Source of the DNA: G963701675 sp963701675
GTDB taxonomy: Bacteria; Planctomycetota; Planctomycetia; Gemmatales; Gemmataceae
Length of the DNA: 64,000 nt
Assembly (NCBI GenBank): GCA_963701675.1
Contig: OY969623.1
Span: forward strand, 248,001 to 312,000
Reading direction: 5' to 3'
Below the pieces are notes generated by a model. The model did no database searches, had not been told where the DNA came from, and worked only from the letters and a program-made list of their open reading frames with translations. Shown in pieces: positions 10,907 through 19,286 of this stretch. The translations under genes and the position numbers were made by a program. Position 1 is the first letter of the stretch. Each line of letters begins with the position of its first letter.

Positions 10907-13645
10907 AGTGGGTTCAACCGGCGCGGGTTGTTCCTCGGCGCCTTCGTCGTTTTCCCGTGCGATCTTGGCGATCGATGCGATCTTGTCGCCTTCGCGCAGG
11001 TCCATGATGCGAACGCCTTGCGTGTTGCGTCCGACTTTGCGAATTTCGTCGACGTGCGTACGGTTGACCATGCCCTGCACGGTGATGAGCATGATGTCAT
11101 CCCCGTCACGCACGGAAATGACGCCGATGACCGGGCCATTGCGATCCGAGGTTTTGATGTCCCGCAGGCCCTTGCCGCCGCGGCGTTGTTTGCGATACTT
11201 CATTCCGGAACGCGTTTCGGCATCGGCGCCTTCTCCCTCCGGCGCCTCCGTTTCTTCCTCTTCGGCGGCGGGCGCGGCGTCTTCCTCAACGGCTTCTTCC
11301 GCTTCCGCGGGCTGATCGCCGGCCGTGTTCGGGCCGAAGGGCGTGCGTTTGCCATAGCCGTTTTCGCACACGGTAAGCAAATACCCTTCCGGGTCGGTAA
11401 CGACCATGCCGACGACTCCGTCGCCCGCGGCCAGGTTGATGCCCTTGACCCCCCTGGTATTCCGGCCCATGGCGCGCGCTTGGGCTTCGTCAAAACGAAT
11501 GGCCATGCCTTGGCGAGTGGAAAGCACGACTTCATCACCGGGCTGCGTCAGAACCACGTCGATAAGTCCATCGCCTTCTTCCAACGCAATCCCGATGATG
11601 CCGCCCGCCTTCGGCCGGCTGTATTCTTCGAGCGCGGTTTTCTTGACTAAGCCTGCCTTGGTCGCCATGAGCAGATGGTGGTGGCCATCAAATTGACGTA
11701 CCGGAATCACACTGGTGATCTTTTCGCCCTCTTTGAGGGCGAGAATGTTGGCAATGGCGCGACCGACGCTAATTCGACTCAATTGTGGAATGTCGAGGAC
11801 TTTGAGCCAGTACAGTTGGCCCCGACTCGTGAAACACAACAGGTAGGCGTGCGTGGATGTGATGAAAAAATGTTCGATAAAGTCGTCTTCGTGAGTGCCG
11901 CCGCCTGAGACACCGCGCCCGCCACGGTGTTGGCTGCGGTACGTGTTGAGCGGCAACCGCTTGATGTACCCATTATGACTGATGGTGAGGGCATTCAGTT
12001 CTTCGGCAATGAGGTCTTCCGGCCGAAGATTACGCGCCTCCTCGTTGATGATCAGCGTTCGGCGCTCGTCGCCGTATTTGTCACGGAGTTCTTCCATGTC
12101 CTTGCGAACAACAGCAAAGATGTTACGTTCGCTGCCGAGGAGTTGCTCGTGCCGGACGATTTCCTCGCGGAGGCCGCCGTATTCTTTGAGGATTTCGTCA
12201 CGTTCCAAGGCCGCCAATTGGCCGAGCTGCATGCGGACAACGGCCTCGGCCTGGGCTTCGCTCATGTGGTATTCCGACAACGCGCCAAGCTCACGTTGCA
12301 GGGCCGCAAAGCCGGCCGCTCCCAGCGCTCGCTCCAGAACCGCTGCGGCAACTTTCAGGTCCTGAAGGCGAACCTTGGCCTCAGCCCGGCTGGGCGCTTG
12401 CCGACAAATCGCGATCACTTCATCGAGCGACGAGATCGCGATGAGCTGGCCTTCGAGGACGTGGGCACGCCGTTTCGCCTCTCGTAGCAGGAATTCCGTG
12501 CGCCGGCGAATTACCCGGGCGCGATGCCGCAGAAACTCCTCCAGCATCTGTTTCAAGTTAAGGACGCGCGGTCGGCCGTCGACCAGTGCTATGAGAATGA
12601 GGCTCACCGTCTTTTGCAACGGCGAGAATTGGTAAATCTGATTGAGAATCAATTCGGGGTCGCCGTCGCGCTTGACATAGATAACGAGCCGCACGGGTTC
12701 GCCGACACGTGCGCTCGATTCGTCGCGAACATCGGCGATGCCTCTGATACGCTCGTCCTTGACAAGATCGCCGATCTTTTCGTGGAGGCCGTTGCGTGTT
12801 ACCTGGAACGGAACCTCGCGGATAATGATTTGCGTCCGGCCGCTCTCCTCGCGAATCTCCGCCCGGGCACGAAGCGTGATCTTGCCGCGGCCCGTGGTGT
12901 AACCATCGATGATTCCCTGCCGACCACAGATGATCCCGCCCGTCGGGAAGTCCGGTCCGGGTATCGCCTGTATCAACTGCTCGATCGTAGCTTCCGGATT
13001 ATCGATCAGCATAATGACGCCGTTACACACCTCGCCCAGGTTGTGCGGCGGAATCTCCGTCGCCATGCCGACCGCAATGCCGTCGGCCCCGTTTACCAGC
13101 AGATTGGGAAAGCGACTCGGAAGGACGGTCGGTTCGACTCGACGACCGTCATAGTTGGGCATCATGTCCACGGTGTCGCGGTCGAGATCGGTCAACATCT
13201 CGGCCGCAACCGCAGACAGTCGTGCTTCGGTGTAACGCATGGCCGCGGGTGGCAGGCCGGCCACGGAGCCGAAGTTTCCTTGCTTATCGATCAGAACGTG
13301 CCGCAGACTCCATTCCTGAGCCATTCGGACCAGCGTCGGATAAACGCTCTGTTCCCCGTGCGGGTGGTAATTACCGCTCGTGTCGCCGCAAATCTTAGCG
13401 CATTTGATCCGGGAGGCTGTGGGCCCGAGGTTAAGATCGTTCATGGCCACCAGAATGCGCCGTTGCGACGGCTTGAGCCCGTCTCGCACATCCGGGAGCG
13501 CGCGGCTGATGATCACGCTCATCGCGTAAGTGAGATAGCTGTCACGCAGCTCATTTTCGATATTCAGCAGTTCGTAACGGTCGCCGTTGCCGTCCGATGT
13601 CAGGGGCACGTCGGGTGGAATCGGCGGTGAGATGTCATCCGGCAA
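10901..13645 (-). CDS. gyrA: DNA gyrase subunit A
   Basis: The 914-residue product is the DNA-breaking/joining subunit of gyrase. The start is a TTG at 13645 with AGAGGA about nine bases before it; the next ATG (residue 42) would remove conserved sequence. The catalytic Tyr is at about 138 in AAMRYTEARLS. The quinolone pocket reads YHPHGEQSVYP, so the positions equal to E. coli Ser83 and Asp87 are Gln (about 99) and Pro (about 103). The C-terminal domain has a degenerate GyrA box QHRGGRG in its first blade. Before the last blade there is an acidic Glu/Ala linker (about residues 776-810), followed by a second, canonical QRRGGKG (about 820-826). The GyrA-box motifs favour gyrase over topoisomerase IV. 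Confidence 0.97.
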   Translation of the reverse strand: MPDDISPPIPPDVPLTSDGNGDRYELLNIENELRDSYLTYAMSVIISRALPDVRDGLKPSQRRILVAMNDLNLGPTASRIKCAKICGDTSGNYHPHGEQSVYPTLVRMAQEWSLRHVLIDKQGNFGSVAGLPPAAMRYTEARLSAVAAEMLTDLDRDTVDMMPNYDGRRVEPTVLPSRFPNLLVNGADGIAVGMATEIPPHNLGEVCNGVIMLIDNPEATIEQLIQAIPGPDFPTGGIICGRQGIIDGYTTGRGKITLRARAEIREESGRTQIIIREVPFQVTRNGLHEKIGDLVKDERIRGIADVRDESSARVGEPVRLVIYVKRDGDPELILNQIYQFSPLQKTVSLILIALVDGRPRVLNLKQMLEEFLRHRARVIRRRTEFLLREAKRRAHVLEGQLIAISSLDEVIAICRQAPSRAEAKVRLQDLKVAAAVLERALGAAGFAALQRELGALSEYHMSEAQAEAVVRMQLGQLAALERDEILKEYGGLREEIVRHEQLLGSERNIFAVVRKDMEELRDKYGDERRTLIINEEARNLRPEDLIAEELNALTISHNGYIKRLPLNTYRSQHRGGRGVSGGGTHEDDFIEHFFITSTHAYLLCFTSRGQLYWLKVLDIPQLSRISVGRAIANILALKEGEKITSVIPVRQFDGHHHLLMATKAGLVKKTALEEYSRPKAGGIIGIALEEGDGLIDVVLTQPGDEVVLSTRQGMAIRFDEAQARAMGRNTRGVKGINLAAGDGVVGMVVTDPEGYLLTVCENGYGKRTPFGPNTAGDQPAEAEEAVEEDAAPAAEEEETEAPEGEGADAETRSGMKYRKQRRGGKGLRDIKTSDRNGPVIGVISVRDGDDIMLITVQGMVNRTHVDEIRKVGRNTQGVRIMDLREGDKIASIAKIARENDEGAEEQPAPVEPTG

Positions 13646-13670
13646 TGAAGGAATCCTCTTGAAACGAAGT

Positions 13671-13837
13671 ATGAAGGATGAAGGATAAAGGATGAAGCAC
13701 AGTCCCGTTCATCCTGCATTCCTTCGCTTACCCTTCGGAGAATAGTCCATCGGTTGATACGTTGTATTTTATGAAATCCGCCGCGTTCTTCTGCCCCATT
13801 TCATCCTTCATCCTTCATCCTTTATCCTTCATCCTTT
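13671..13837. repeat. Inverted arms of heptamer repeats in the gyrA-aat intergenic region
   Basis: Heptamer units ATGAAGG/ATAAAGG run from 13671 to 13697. Their reverse complement (CATCCTT units) runs from about 13800 to 13837. Bases 13674-13697 and 13813-13836 are perfectly complementary over 24 bp, with about 115 bases between. The structure fills the region shared by the divergent gyrA and aat starts, so it could affect expression of both genes. No standard promoter boxes stand out. Confidence 0.8.
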
Positions 13838-13861
13838 CCTCTGGTGTGCTAGGATACGCCT

Positions 13862-14581
13862 ATGACTCGATGGATTCGCCAGCCAACATTTGCTCCGTGG
13901 GAACCTGAGTTGGCCGATGAAAGCGGCCTGCTGGCGATCGGCGGCGACCTGCGGCCGGACCGACTCCTTAGTGCATATCGGTCGGGAGTGTTCCCGTGGT
14001 ACTCGGATAACGATCCTGTTTGTTGGTGGTCGCCCGATCCACGAGCGATTTTCGAGCTAGACCGATTCCATGCTTCACGTCGTCTGCTGCGAACGCTCCG
14101 CAGCGGTCGTTTCATAACTACCGTGAACCGTGAATTCCATGGCGTTATTCGCAAATGCGCGGAACGACCGGAAGGCACCTGGATCACCGAAGAAATGATC
14201 GTTGCGTATGAAACGCTGCAAGCCTTGGGTCATGCCCATAGTGTTGAGACGTGGATCGACGGCGAACTCGTGGGCGGACTTTATGGCGTGGCGATCGGTG
14301 GTTTCTTTGCGGGTGAGTCAATGTTCTCGCGGCGATCGGATGCGTCCAAGGTCGCTCTGGCGGCGACGGTGGACCGACTTCGCCAGCGGGGTTTTGAGCT
14401 ATTCGATATTCAGTTTTTGACGCCGCACACCAGAAGCCTAGGTGCACATGAAATATCACGGAAAGAGTATCTGGATCGGCTTAAGCGTTCAGTCGAATTG
14501 AATGTGCGGTTTGATGAGTCGGCGCAAAAAAAGAGAGAGACGCCAACCCAAAACTGTCGCCCAATCAGCTTAGAGTTATAG
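13862..14581 (+). CDS. aat: Leucyl/phenylalanyl-tRNA--protein transferase
   Basis: The 239-residue product matches the family throughout: GLLAIGGDLRPDRLLSAYRSGVFPWY, WWSPDPRAIF, TWITEEMIVAYETLQALGHAHSVE, GGLYGVAIGGFFAGESMFSR, DASKVALAA and FDIQFLTPHTRSLGA. The enzyme adds Leu or Phe from aminoacyl-tRNA to proteins with N-terminal Arg/Lys, marking them for ClpS/ClpAP (N-degron pathway). AGGA lies about ten bases before the ATG. It is divergent from gyrA. The C-terminal tail after KRSVELNV is longer than needed and Lys/Glu-rich. Confidence 0.95.
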   Translation: MTRWIRQPTFAPWEPELADESGLLAIGGDLRPDRLLSAYRSGVFPWYSDNDPVCWWSPDPRAIFELDRFHASRRLLRTLRSGRFITTVNREFHGVIRKCAERPEGTWITEEMIVAYETLQALGHAHSVETWIDGELVGGLYGVAIGGFFAGESMFSRRSDASKVALAATVDRLRQRGFELFDIQFLTPHTRSLGAHEISRKEYLDRLKRSVELNVRFDESAQKKRETPTQNCRPISLEL

Positions 14582-14644
14582 CGTCTCTCTAAGAACTATA
14601 AGAACAATTACAAATGAGCGGTTCTATCCGTAATAATACGGATA
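14534..14644. terminator. Hairpins at the aat / response-regulator convergent junction
   Basis: AGAGAGACGC (14534-14543, inside the aat end) pairs with GCGTCTCTCT (14581-14590) just after the aat stop. A second perfect hairpin, TATCCGTA / TACGGATA (14625-14632 and 14637-14644, loop ATAA), lies further on. The region is much more AT-rich than its surroundings. It probably ends transcription from both sides. Confidence 0.5.
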
Positions 14645-14727
14645 CTTGATAATTTCTTTTGGATGGGGTGCGCGTCTCAGGCAACGCCAATGACCTAATG
14701 CACTTCGACGACAAGTGTTGCGGCCGA

Positions 14728-15378
14728 TCACCCTTCCTTCACCAAACCTACACGAATCGCAAATCGAACCAATCCCGCGATGTCGTGTATGTCAAGGCGT
14801 TCCATCAGCTGCGTGCGGTGACTTTCGACCGTTTTACCGCTGATATTGAGTCGGCGTGCGATTTCCTTGTTCGTCATTCCCTCCGCGATCAGCTGGAGAA
14901 CTTCCCGTTGCCGCGGCGTCAGTTGCTCAAGCGGGCTGTTGGGTGTCCGAACTCTTTGTAAGTAACCCGAGACAACGTGCTTCGAGACTAAAGGGCTGAG
15001 GTAAGTTTCACCGCCGGCGACGGCGCGTATGGCGGTTTCCAGTTCCTCCGTGCCGGCGTCTTTTAGCAAATACCCGGTGGCGCCGGCGCGGAGGGCTTGT
15101 AGGACGTATTCCTCCGAGGCGTGCATCGAGAGCATGATCACCTTGATGTTCGGTGCAGCCTTGGAGATACGCGTCGCGACTTCCAATCCCGTAAGGCCCG
15201 GCATCGTGATGTCGAGAAGTACGATGTCCGGTTTCTGCGTCTCAACTAAGCGAAGGGCTTCCAAGCCATCCCCGGCTTCGGCCACTACCTCGAACGCGGG
15301 AATTTTTTGCAGGAGCGCGCGAAACCCCGCACGGACTAGGGCGTGATCGTCAGCCAAGAGTATGCGAATGGTTTCCAT
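14728..15378 (-). CDS. NarL/FixJ-type response regulator
   Basis: The 216-residue product has an N-terminal receiver domain with acidic pocket DD (10-11), phospho-acceptor Asp56 in DIVLLDITMPG and a conserved Lys near LLKDAG. The C-terminal LuxR helix-turn-helix reads LTPRQREVLQLIAEGMTNKEIARRL then NISGKTVESHRTQLM. It starts 21 bases after the stop of the histidine kinase at 15400 and is surely its partner. Targets are unknown; NarL-type regulators bind DNA as dimers after phosphorylation. Confidence 0.95.
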   Translation of the reverse strand: METIRILLADDHALVRAGFRALLQKIPAFEVVAEAGDGLEALRLVETQKPDIVLLDITMPGLTGLEVATRISKAAPNIKVIMLSMHASEEYVLQALRAGATGYLLKDAGTEELETAIRAVAGGETYLSPLVSKHVVSGYLQRVRTPNSPLEQLTPRQREVLQLIAEGMTNKEIARRLNISGKTVESHRTQLMERLDIHDIAGLVRFAIRVGLVKEG

Positions 15379-15399
15379 TTCGATGGTAGCTACGCAAGC

Positions 15400-16815
15400 T
15401 TAATCTACAGACTCCGGTTTGCCGTTCTCGGCAACCGACTGGTTCAAGGGAATTCGGGCTCGCATTTCGGTCCCGTGTCCCGGTTCCGATCGAATCGTTA
15501 ACCGTCCGCCAACGAGTTGAACGCGCTCTTGAAGGCCGAGTAATCCAAGACTTGCGCCGTGAGAAGCGCGCTTGCGCGAGTCGGCAACGTCAAAACCGAC
15601 TCCGTCGTCGCGTATCTCCAAGAGCAACTCACCATTCGATTGTCGCAACTTGACCCACGCCGTCTGCGCATTGGCGTGACGCACGACATTGGTAAGGGCT
15701 TCCTGCACCAGGCGAAAGCACGTGGTTTCCAAATCGGCAGACAGTCGCATCGGGTTATCGTCGGCTTCGAGGTAGGCGACGAACCCGGCCCGTTGTGCCT
15801 GGCGATCCAGATACCAGCGTACGGCCGGCACAAGTCCCAGTTGATCCAACATAGCCGGCCTGAGATCGAGCGAGAGATTTCGAACCTGCACCAGGGTGCG
15901 TTCCACGACGCTGATGGCATCATCGAGATGCGCGGCGGCGTCCGGATCACGCCGTGCTGCCTGAATCGACATCTTGATGGCGGTGAGCGTTTGACCGATT
16001 TCGTCGTGCAATTCATGGGCTAATCTGCGCCGCTCGCTTTCCTGTGCCTGAATCAACTGCCGCGAAAGATGGCGAAGCCGTTCCTCACTTTGGCGCAAGG
16101 CGTGATTGGCATCCGTGAGTTGCACCGTGCGTTCGTGAACTCGCCGTTCCAGTTCGTCACGCGTTTGGCGCAACATGGCCTCGGTTCTTTTGCGCTCCGT
16201 CAAATCGCGAACAATGTAGGTCAATCGTCGCTTGCTTCCAATTCCAATCTTGCTGACGGCCGGCTCAAGCGGAAACACCGTGCCGTCCTTCCGAAGACCT
16301 TGCACCTCGTGTCCCACGCCGAATACTCTCGCTTCGCCGGTTCCAACCTGGTCGGCGATTCGATCGCTATGCTCCGTAATTAGCTTGGTGATGCTGGCCC
16401 CGAGTATTTCCTTGGGTTCGTAACCAAAAAGCCTGACCGCCGCCCGGTTGAATGAGCGCACAATGCCGGATTCATCGACGGTCAAGATTCCATCGCCGGC
16501 CGTGTCCAGAATCGTCCGTGTCCGCGCCTCCGCATACTTCAGAAGAGAAGAATAACGTTCGATTTCGGCACGAGCATTGGCCTGCAATTGTCGGGCGATG
16601 CTATGGATGAACATAGATGCCGGGATAAGGAGCGCGGCCGCGGCGAGTCCCGCATAGATGTCGAAATACCAGGCAACGACGATTAGCGCGACGGCGGCCG
16701 CGAGCAGTAATACACGGAATGCGCTGCGGCCACGGGACGGACCTTTTCTCGGCACGCGGTTGCGCCGTGGAAAACGGGATCGGCTGCGCACCGGCATGAA
16801 ACGATGCCTCAACAC
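15400..16815 (-). CDS. PAS-domain sensor histidine kinase (HisKA_3 type)
   Basis: The 471-residue product has a very basic N-terminus, two membrane helices (about residues 33-70, VLLLAAAVALIVVAWYFDIY and AAAALLIPASMFIHSIA) and almost no periplasmic loop. A PAS domain follows (about 90-210, AGDGILTVDESGIVRSFNRA), then a HisKA_3 dimer domain with the phospho-His in LAHELHDEIGQTLTAIK (about 268). The C-terminal HATPase has RHANAQTAWVKL, DDGVGFDV and GLLGLQERVQLVGG. This layout fits a NarL-family partner. An alternative start is Met7. It lies 82 bases downstream of the sigma70 gene on the same strand, so an operon of three regulators is possible. Confidence 0.93.
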   Translation of the reverse strand: MLRHRFMPVRSRSRFPRRNRVPRKGPSRGRSAFRVLLLAAAVALIVVAWYFDIYAGLAAAALLIPASMFIHSIARQLQANARAEIERYSSLLKYAEARTRTILDTAGDGILTVDESGIVRSFNRAAVRLFGYEPKEILGASITKLITEHSDRIADQVGTGEARVFGVGHEVQGLRKDGTVFPLEPAVSKIGIGSKRRLTYIVRDLTERKRTEAMLRQTRDELERRVHERTVQLTDANHALRQSEERLRHLSRQLIQAQESERRRLAHELHDEIGQTLTAIKMSIQAARRDPDAAAHLDDAISVVERTLVQVRNLSLDLRPAMLDQLGLVPAVRWYLDRQAQRAGFVAYLEADDNPMRLSADLETTCFRLVQEALTNVVRHANAQTAWVKLRQSNGELLLEIRDDGVGFDVADSRKRASHGASLGLLGLQERVQLVGGRLTIRSEPGHGTEMRARIPLNQSVAENGKPESVD

Positions 16816-16897
16816 GAAGCAATGAGAAACGCCCTACCGTGTTGATCGTAAAGCGCGTGCCAGACCTACGCAAGAGACACCGATGTCAGTGGATGGA

Positions 16898-17734
16898 TCA
16901 ACAACTGGATGCAAGCAACGTGCGAAGTCGGCGGAGTCCACGTTGTTCCATGCGGCGTACCCGCTTGCACCCCAGGCCAAGGTCTTCGCCGATAGCACGG
17001 TAGGTCTGCGGCTCGCGACCGAACAGGCCGAACCGGCGCCGGAGTACGCTCGCTTCTTTCTGATCGATCTGTTCCAAAACTGTGGTCAGCCGTTGAATCG
17101 ATTCCGACCGCATCGCTTGAGCGTCGTTCGGCGCCGTGCGCTCATCCGTAAAGAGTTGATCGAGTTCAACATCTTGGCCCAGATCTGTGAACGCTGGTGT
17201 TCTCAAAAAGCGGAGCCCTTCGGTAAGCCTGCGGCGCTGCGGACGCGAGAGTTTCATCTTGCCGCAGATTTCCTCGTGGGTGGGAGTGCGACCAAGTTGT
17301 TCTTGAAGTTGAGTGGCCGTCTTGCGCCACCGCCGAATCAGGTGCACCAGGTAGATCGGGATTCGGATGGTGCGTGCCGTATTGGATAGAGCGTTATGAA
17401 TCTCCAGCTTGATCCAGAAACGCGCGTACGTGGCGAAGTGCACATTTCGGTTTGGATCAAAGCGATCGGCGGCAGCCAGAAGTCCCAAGTTCCCCGCTTC
17501 GACGAGGTCTTCCAATTCCATACCACAGCGCCGATAGGAACGGGCGATGTTAACGACCAACCGCAGATTGGAACGCACCAGACGTTCGCGAGCATTGCGG
17601 TCCCCACGCCGGACGCGACGGGCCAACAACTTTTCTTCGCTCGGCCGCAGAAGGGACGTGCGCTGGATGTCCCGTAGGTACAACGATAAGTTCGAGCGAA
17701 ATCCGCCGTTTGGATTGGTTCGTGTGGCTATCAT
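16898..17734 (-). CDS. Sigma70-family RNA polymerase sigma factor (group 2/3-like)
   Basis: The start is taken at 17734 (MIATRTNPNGGFRSNL), which has GGGGAG about eight bases upstream; the longer frame to 17797 lacks a good site. The 278-residue product has region 1.2 (LSLYLRDIQRTSLLRPSEE), region 2 (RLVRSNLRLVVNIARSY, FDPNRNVHFATYARFWIKLE), region 3 (EQLGRTPTHEEICGKMKL) and region 4 (EQIDQKEASVLRRRFGLFG, YRAIGEDLGLGCKRVRRM). It lacks region 1.1, so it is an alternative rather than primary sigma. Region 2.4 reads ARTIRIPIYLVHLIRRW rather than the SRTIRIPVHV of housekeeping sigmas, so promoter choice may differ. Confidence 0.92.
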   Translation of the reverse strand: MIATRTNPNGGFRSNLSLYLRDIQRTSLLRPSEEKLLARRVRRGDRNARERLVRSNLRLVVNIARSYRRCGMELEDLVEAGNLGLLAAADRFDPNRNVHFATYARFWIKLEIHNALSNTARTIRIPIYLVHLIRRWRKTATQLQEQLGRTPTHEEICGKMKLSRPQRRRLTEGLRFLRTPAFTDLGQDVELDQLFTDERTAPNDAQAMRSESIQRLTTVLEQIDQKEASVLRRRFGLFGREPQTYRAIGEDLGLGCKRVRRMEQRGLRRLRTLLASSC

Positions 17735-17837
17735 CGCACGATCTCCCCGATAGATCCAACATCTGCAAGACCAATGCAGTCTAAGGTTTATCGGCAAACC
17801 GGGGTATTAGGAAATGTCTGAACTTGGTTGCAGAAGG

Positions 17838-17883
17838 CACCTTAGAACGTGCCTCAGGGGATTACCTGAGGCAGTCTAAGGTG
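17838..17883 (-). terminator. Hairpin between the Mop gene and the sigma70 gene
   Basis: CACCTTAGA..GTGCCTCAGG (17838-17858) pairs with CCTGAGGC..TCTAAGGTG (17865-17883), with one small internal mismatch and a GGATTA-type loop. It follows the Mop gene stop (17924) and precedes the sigma gene (17734), both on the minus strand. It may terminate the first gene or act in the sigma leader. No T-run is present. Confidence 0.5.
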
Positions 17884-17923
17884 AACACCTGGTTCGAATG
17901 AAGTGGTGGATGGACGGACCGGC

Positions 17924-18133
17924 CTAATCCTTGAGTAACAGGACATTAACCGCTTTGACGGCGACGCGGACCTTATCGCCGACTTTTAGCTTCATGTCAT
18001 CGCAGGAATCCAGCGTCATTACGGACTCCATTTGCGCACCGCCCGCGACGCGGACACGCACCTGGCACATCACGTTCCCTCTTTTGATTTCAATGACCTC
18101 TCCCTCCAAACGATTGCGTGCTCCGATTTGCAT
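17924..18133 (-). CDS. Mop-domain molybdopterin/oxyanion-binding protein (TOBE)
   Basis: The 69-residue product is a single Mop/TOBE domain: ARNRLEGEVIEIKRGNVMCQ, VRVAGGAQMESVMTLDSCDD and LKVGDKVRVAVKAVNVLL. Such molbindin-type proteins form oligomers that bind molybdate or tungstate and buffer it in the cytoplasm. No mod transporter or molybdopterin gene is seen nearby. It is divergent from the YjbR gene across about 100 bases. Confidence 0.9.
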   Translation of the reverse strand: MQIGARNRLEGEVIEIKRGNVMCQVRVRVAGGAQMESVMTLDSCDDMKLKVGDKVRVAVKAVNVLLLKD

Positions 18134-18236
18134 GTTACTCTCCCATTTGGCTTGAGAATCTATTCCCTACATTGACTGAGTTATCATATTCGGTTCCCGG
18201 GTCGTTACCCGATTCAGTTATGGCGGAGGTCATTGA

Positions 18237-18599
18237 ATGCGGCCAACCGGTTACGAAAAAGCCCTCAATCGAATCCGCACCATTTGCCAAAAGCTTCCGG
18301 AGTTCAAGGAAGTTGAGGCTTGGGGCCATCCCACGTTTCGCGCCGGGAAAAAGATGTTTGCCGCTTTTGGAGGCGACGCCGATTTACTGTCCATTGGATT
18401 GCGAGTTGGACACGACCGGCAAGGAGAACTCCTGGATGATAGCCGCTTCTTTCCAACGCCCTACGCTGCCCATCTAGGATGGATTTCGCTGCGAATCGAC
18501 AAGAACACCGATTGGCACGAAGTGAAATCGTTGCTCCACGAAGCCTATCGGCAGGTTGCACTGCGAAGGATGCTGAAATCACTGGACGATAAGCTATGA
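18237..18599 (+). CDS. MmcQ/YjbR family protein
   Basis: The 120-residue product fits the YjbR fold: ICQKLPEFKEVEAWGHPTFR, AGKKMFAAFG and LGWISLRIDKNTDWHEVKSLL, then EAYRQVALRRML. Members are small cytoplasmic proteins with a CyaY-like fold, often called DNA-binding, with no settled function. The stop overlaps the start of the cyclase gene by four bases (ATGA), which predicts translational coupling. Confidence 0.9.
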   Translation: MRPTGYEKALNRIRTICQKLPEFKEVEAWGHPTFRAGKKMFAAFGGDADLLSIGLRVGHDRQGELLDDSRFFPTPYAAHLGWISLRIDKNTDWHEVKSLLHEAYRQVALRRMLKSLDDKL

Positions 18600-19270
18600 G
18601 TGAAAGCGCGCCGACGTTAGTGGATTTGAGCCATGTCATCGAATCCGGGATGATCACTTACCGTGGTTTACCCGCGCCGCTTGTCTGCGATTTTCTGAGC
18701 CGGGAACAGTCGCGCGCGCATTATGCCGCCGGTACGGAGTTTCACATTGGAAGAATCGACATGGTGGCAAACACGGGCACGTATCTCGATTCGCCTTTTC
18801 ACCGCTATGCCGACGGAATTGATGTGTCGGAGCTTCCACTCGAACGGCTTGCGAACCTCGACGGGGTGCTTATCCACGTCGATTGTTCGCGGGAGCGCGG
18901 CTTGCAAAGCTCGGTGTTCGCCGACCACGATGTCCGCGGCAAAGCGGTGTTGGTTCGAACCGATTGGGATAGAAATTGGCGAACCGACCGATATTTCGAG
19001 GGCCATCCGTACTTGACGGCCGACGCGGCGCAGCATCTTGTCGATTCCGGCGCCGCGTTGGTTGGAATCGATTCGCTAAACATCGACGACACGGCGGACC
19101 TCGCCCGGCCGGTTCATTCGCAGTTGCTGGCGGCGGGAATTCCGATTGTCGAGCATCTCCGTGGGCTCGGCCAAATCCATCGCAGCGACTTCCGTTTTTT
19201 CGCAGTGCCGTGCAAGGTGAAAGGAATGGGCACATTTCCGGTCCGCGCCTTTGCCCTTATTGACGAATGA
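18596..19270 (+). CDS. Cyclase-family (kynurenine formamidase-like) hydrolase with altered metal motif
   Basis: The 224-residue product has family landmarks: LVDLSHVIESGMITYRGLPA, DSPFHRYADG, ALVGIDSLNIDD and PIVEHLRGLGQ. The usual metal signature HxGTHxDxPxH reads NTGTYLDSPFH here, so the first His is Asn and the second is Tyr. A His/Asp set elsewhere or a different metal site may be used; subfamilies with this wording seem to exist. Reactions in the family include hydrolysis of N-formylkynurenine and of isatin. The substrate is unknown. It is coupled to the upstream YjbR gene and followed after 16 bases by the cupin gene. Confidence 0.85.
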   Translation: MSESAPTLVDLSHVIESGMITYRGLPAPLVCDFLSREQSRAHYAAGTEFHIGRIDMVANTGTYLDSPFHRYADGIDVSELPLERLANLDGVLIHVDCSRERGLQSSVFADHDVRGKAVLVRTDWDRNWRTDRYFEGHPYLTADAAQHLVDSGAALVGIDSLNIDDTADLARPVHSQLLAAGIPIVEHLRGLGQIHRSDFRFFAVPCKVKGMGTFPVRAFALIDE

Positions 19271-19286
19271 CCCAGGAAAGGAACCG

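Noticed and set aside
12524..13630. Long plus-strand frame opposite gyrA.
   Set aside because: Antisense shadow of a strongly conserved essential gene with no matching family.
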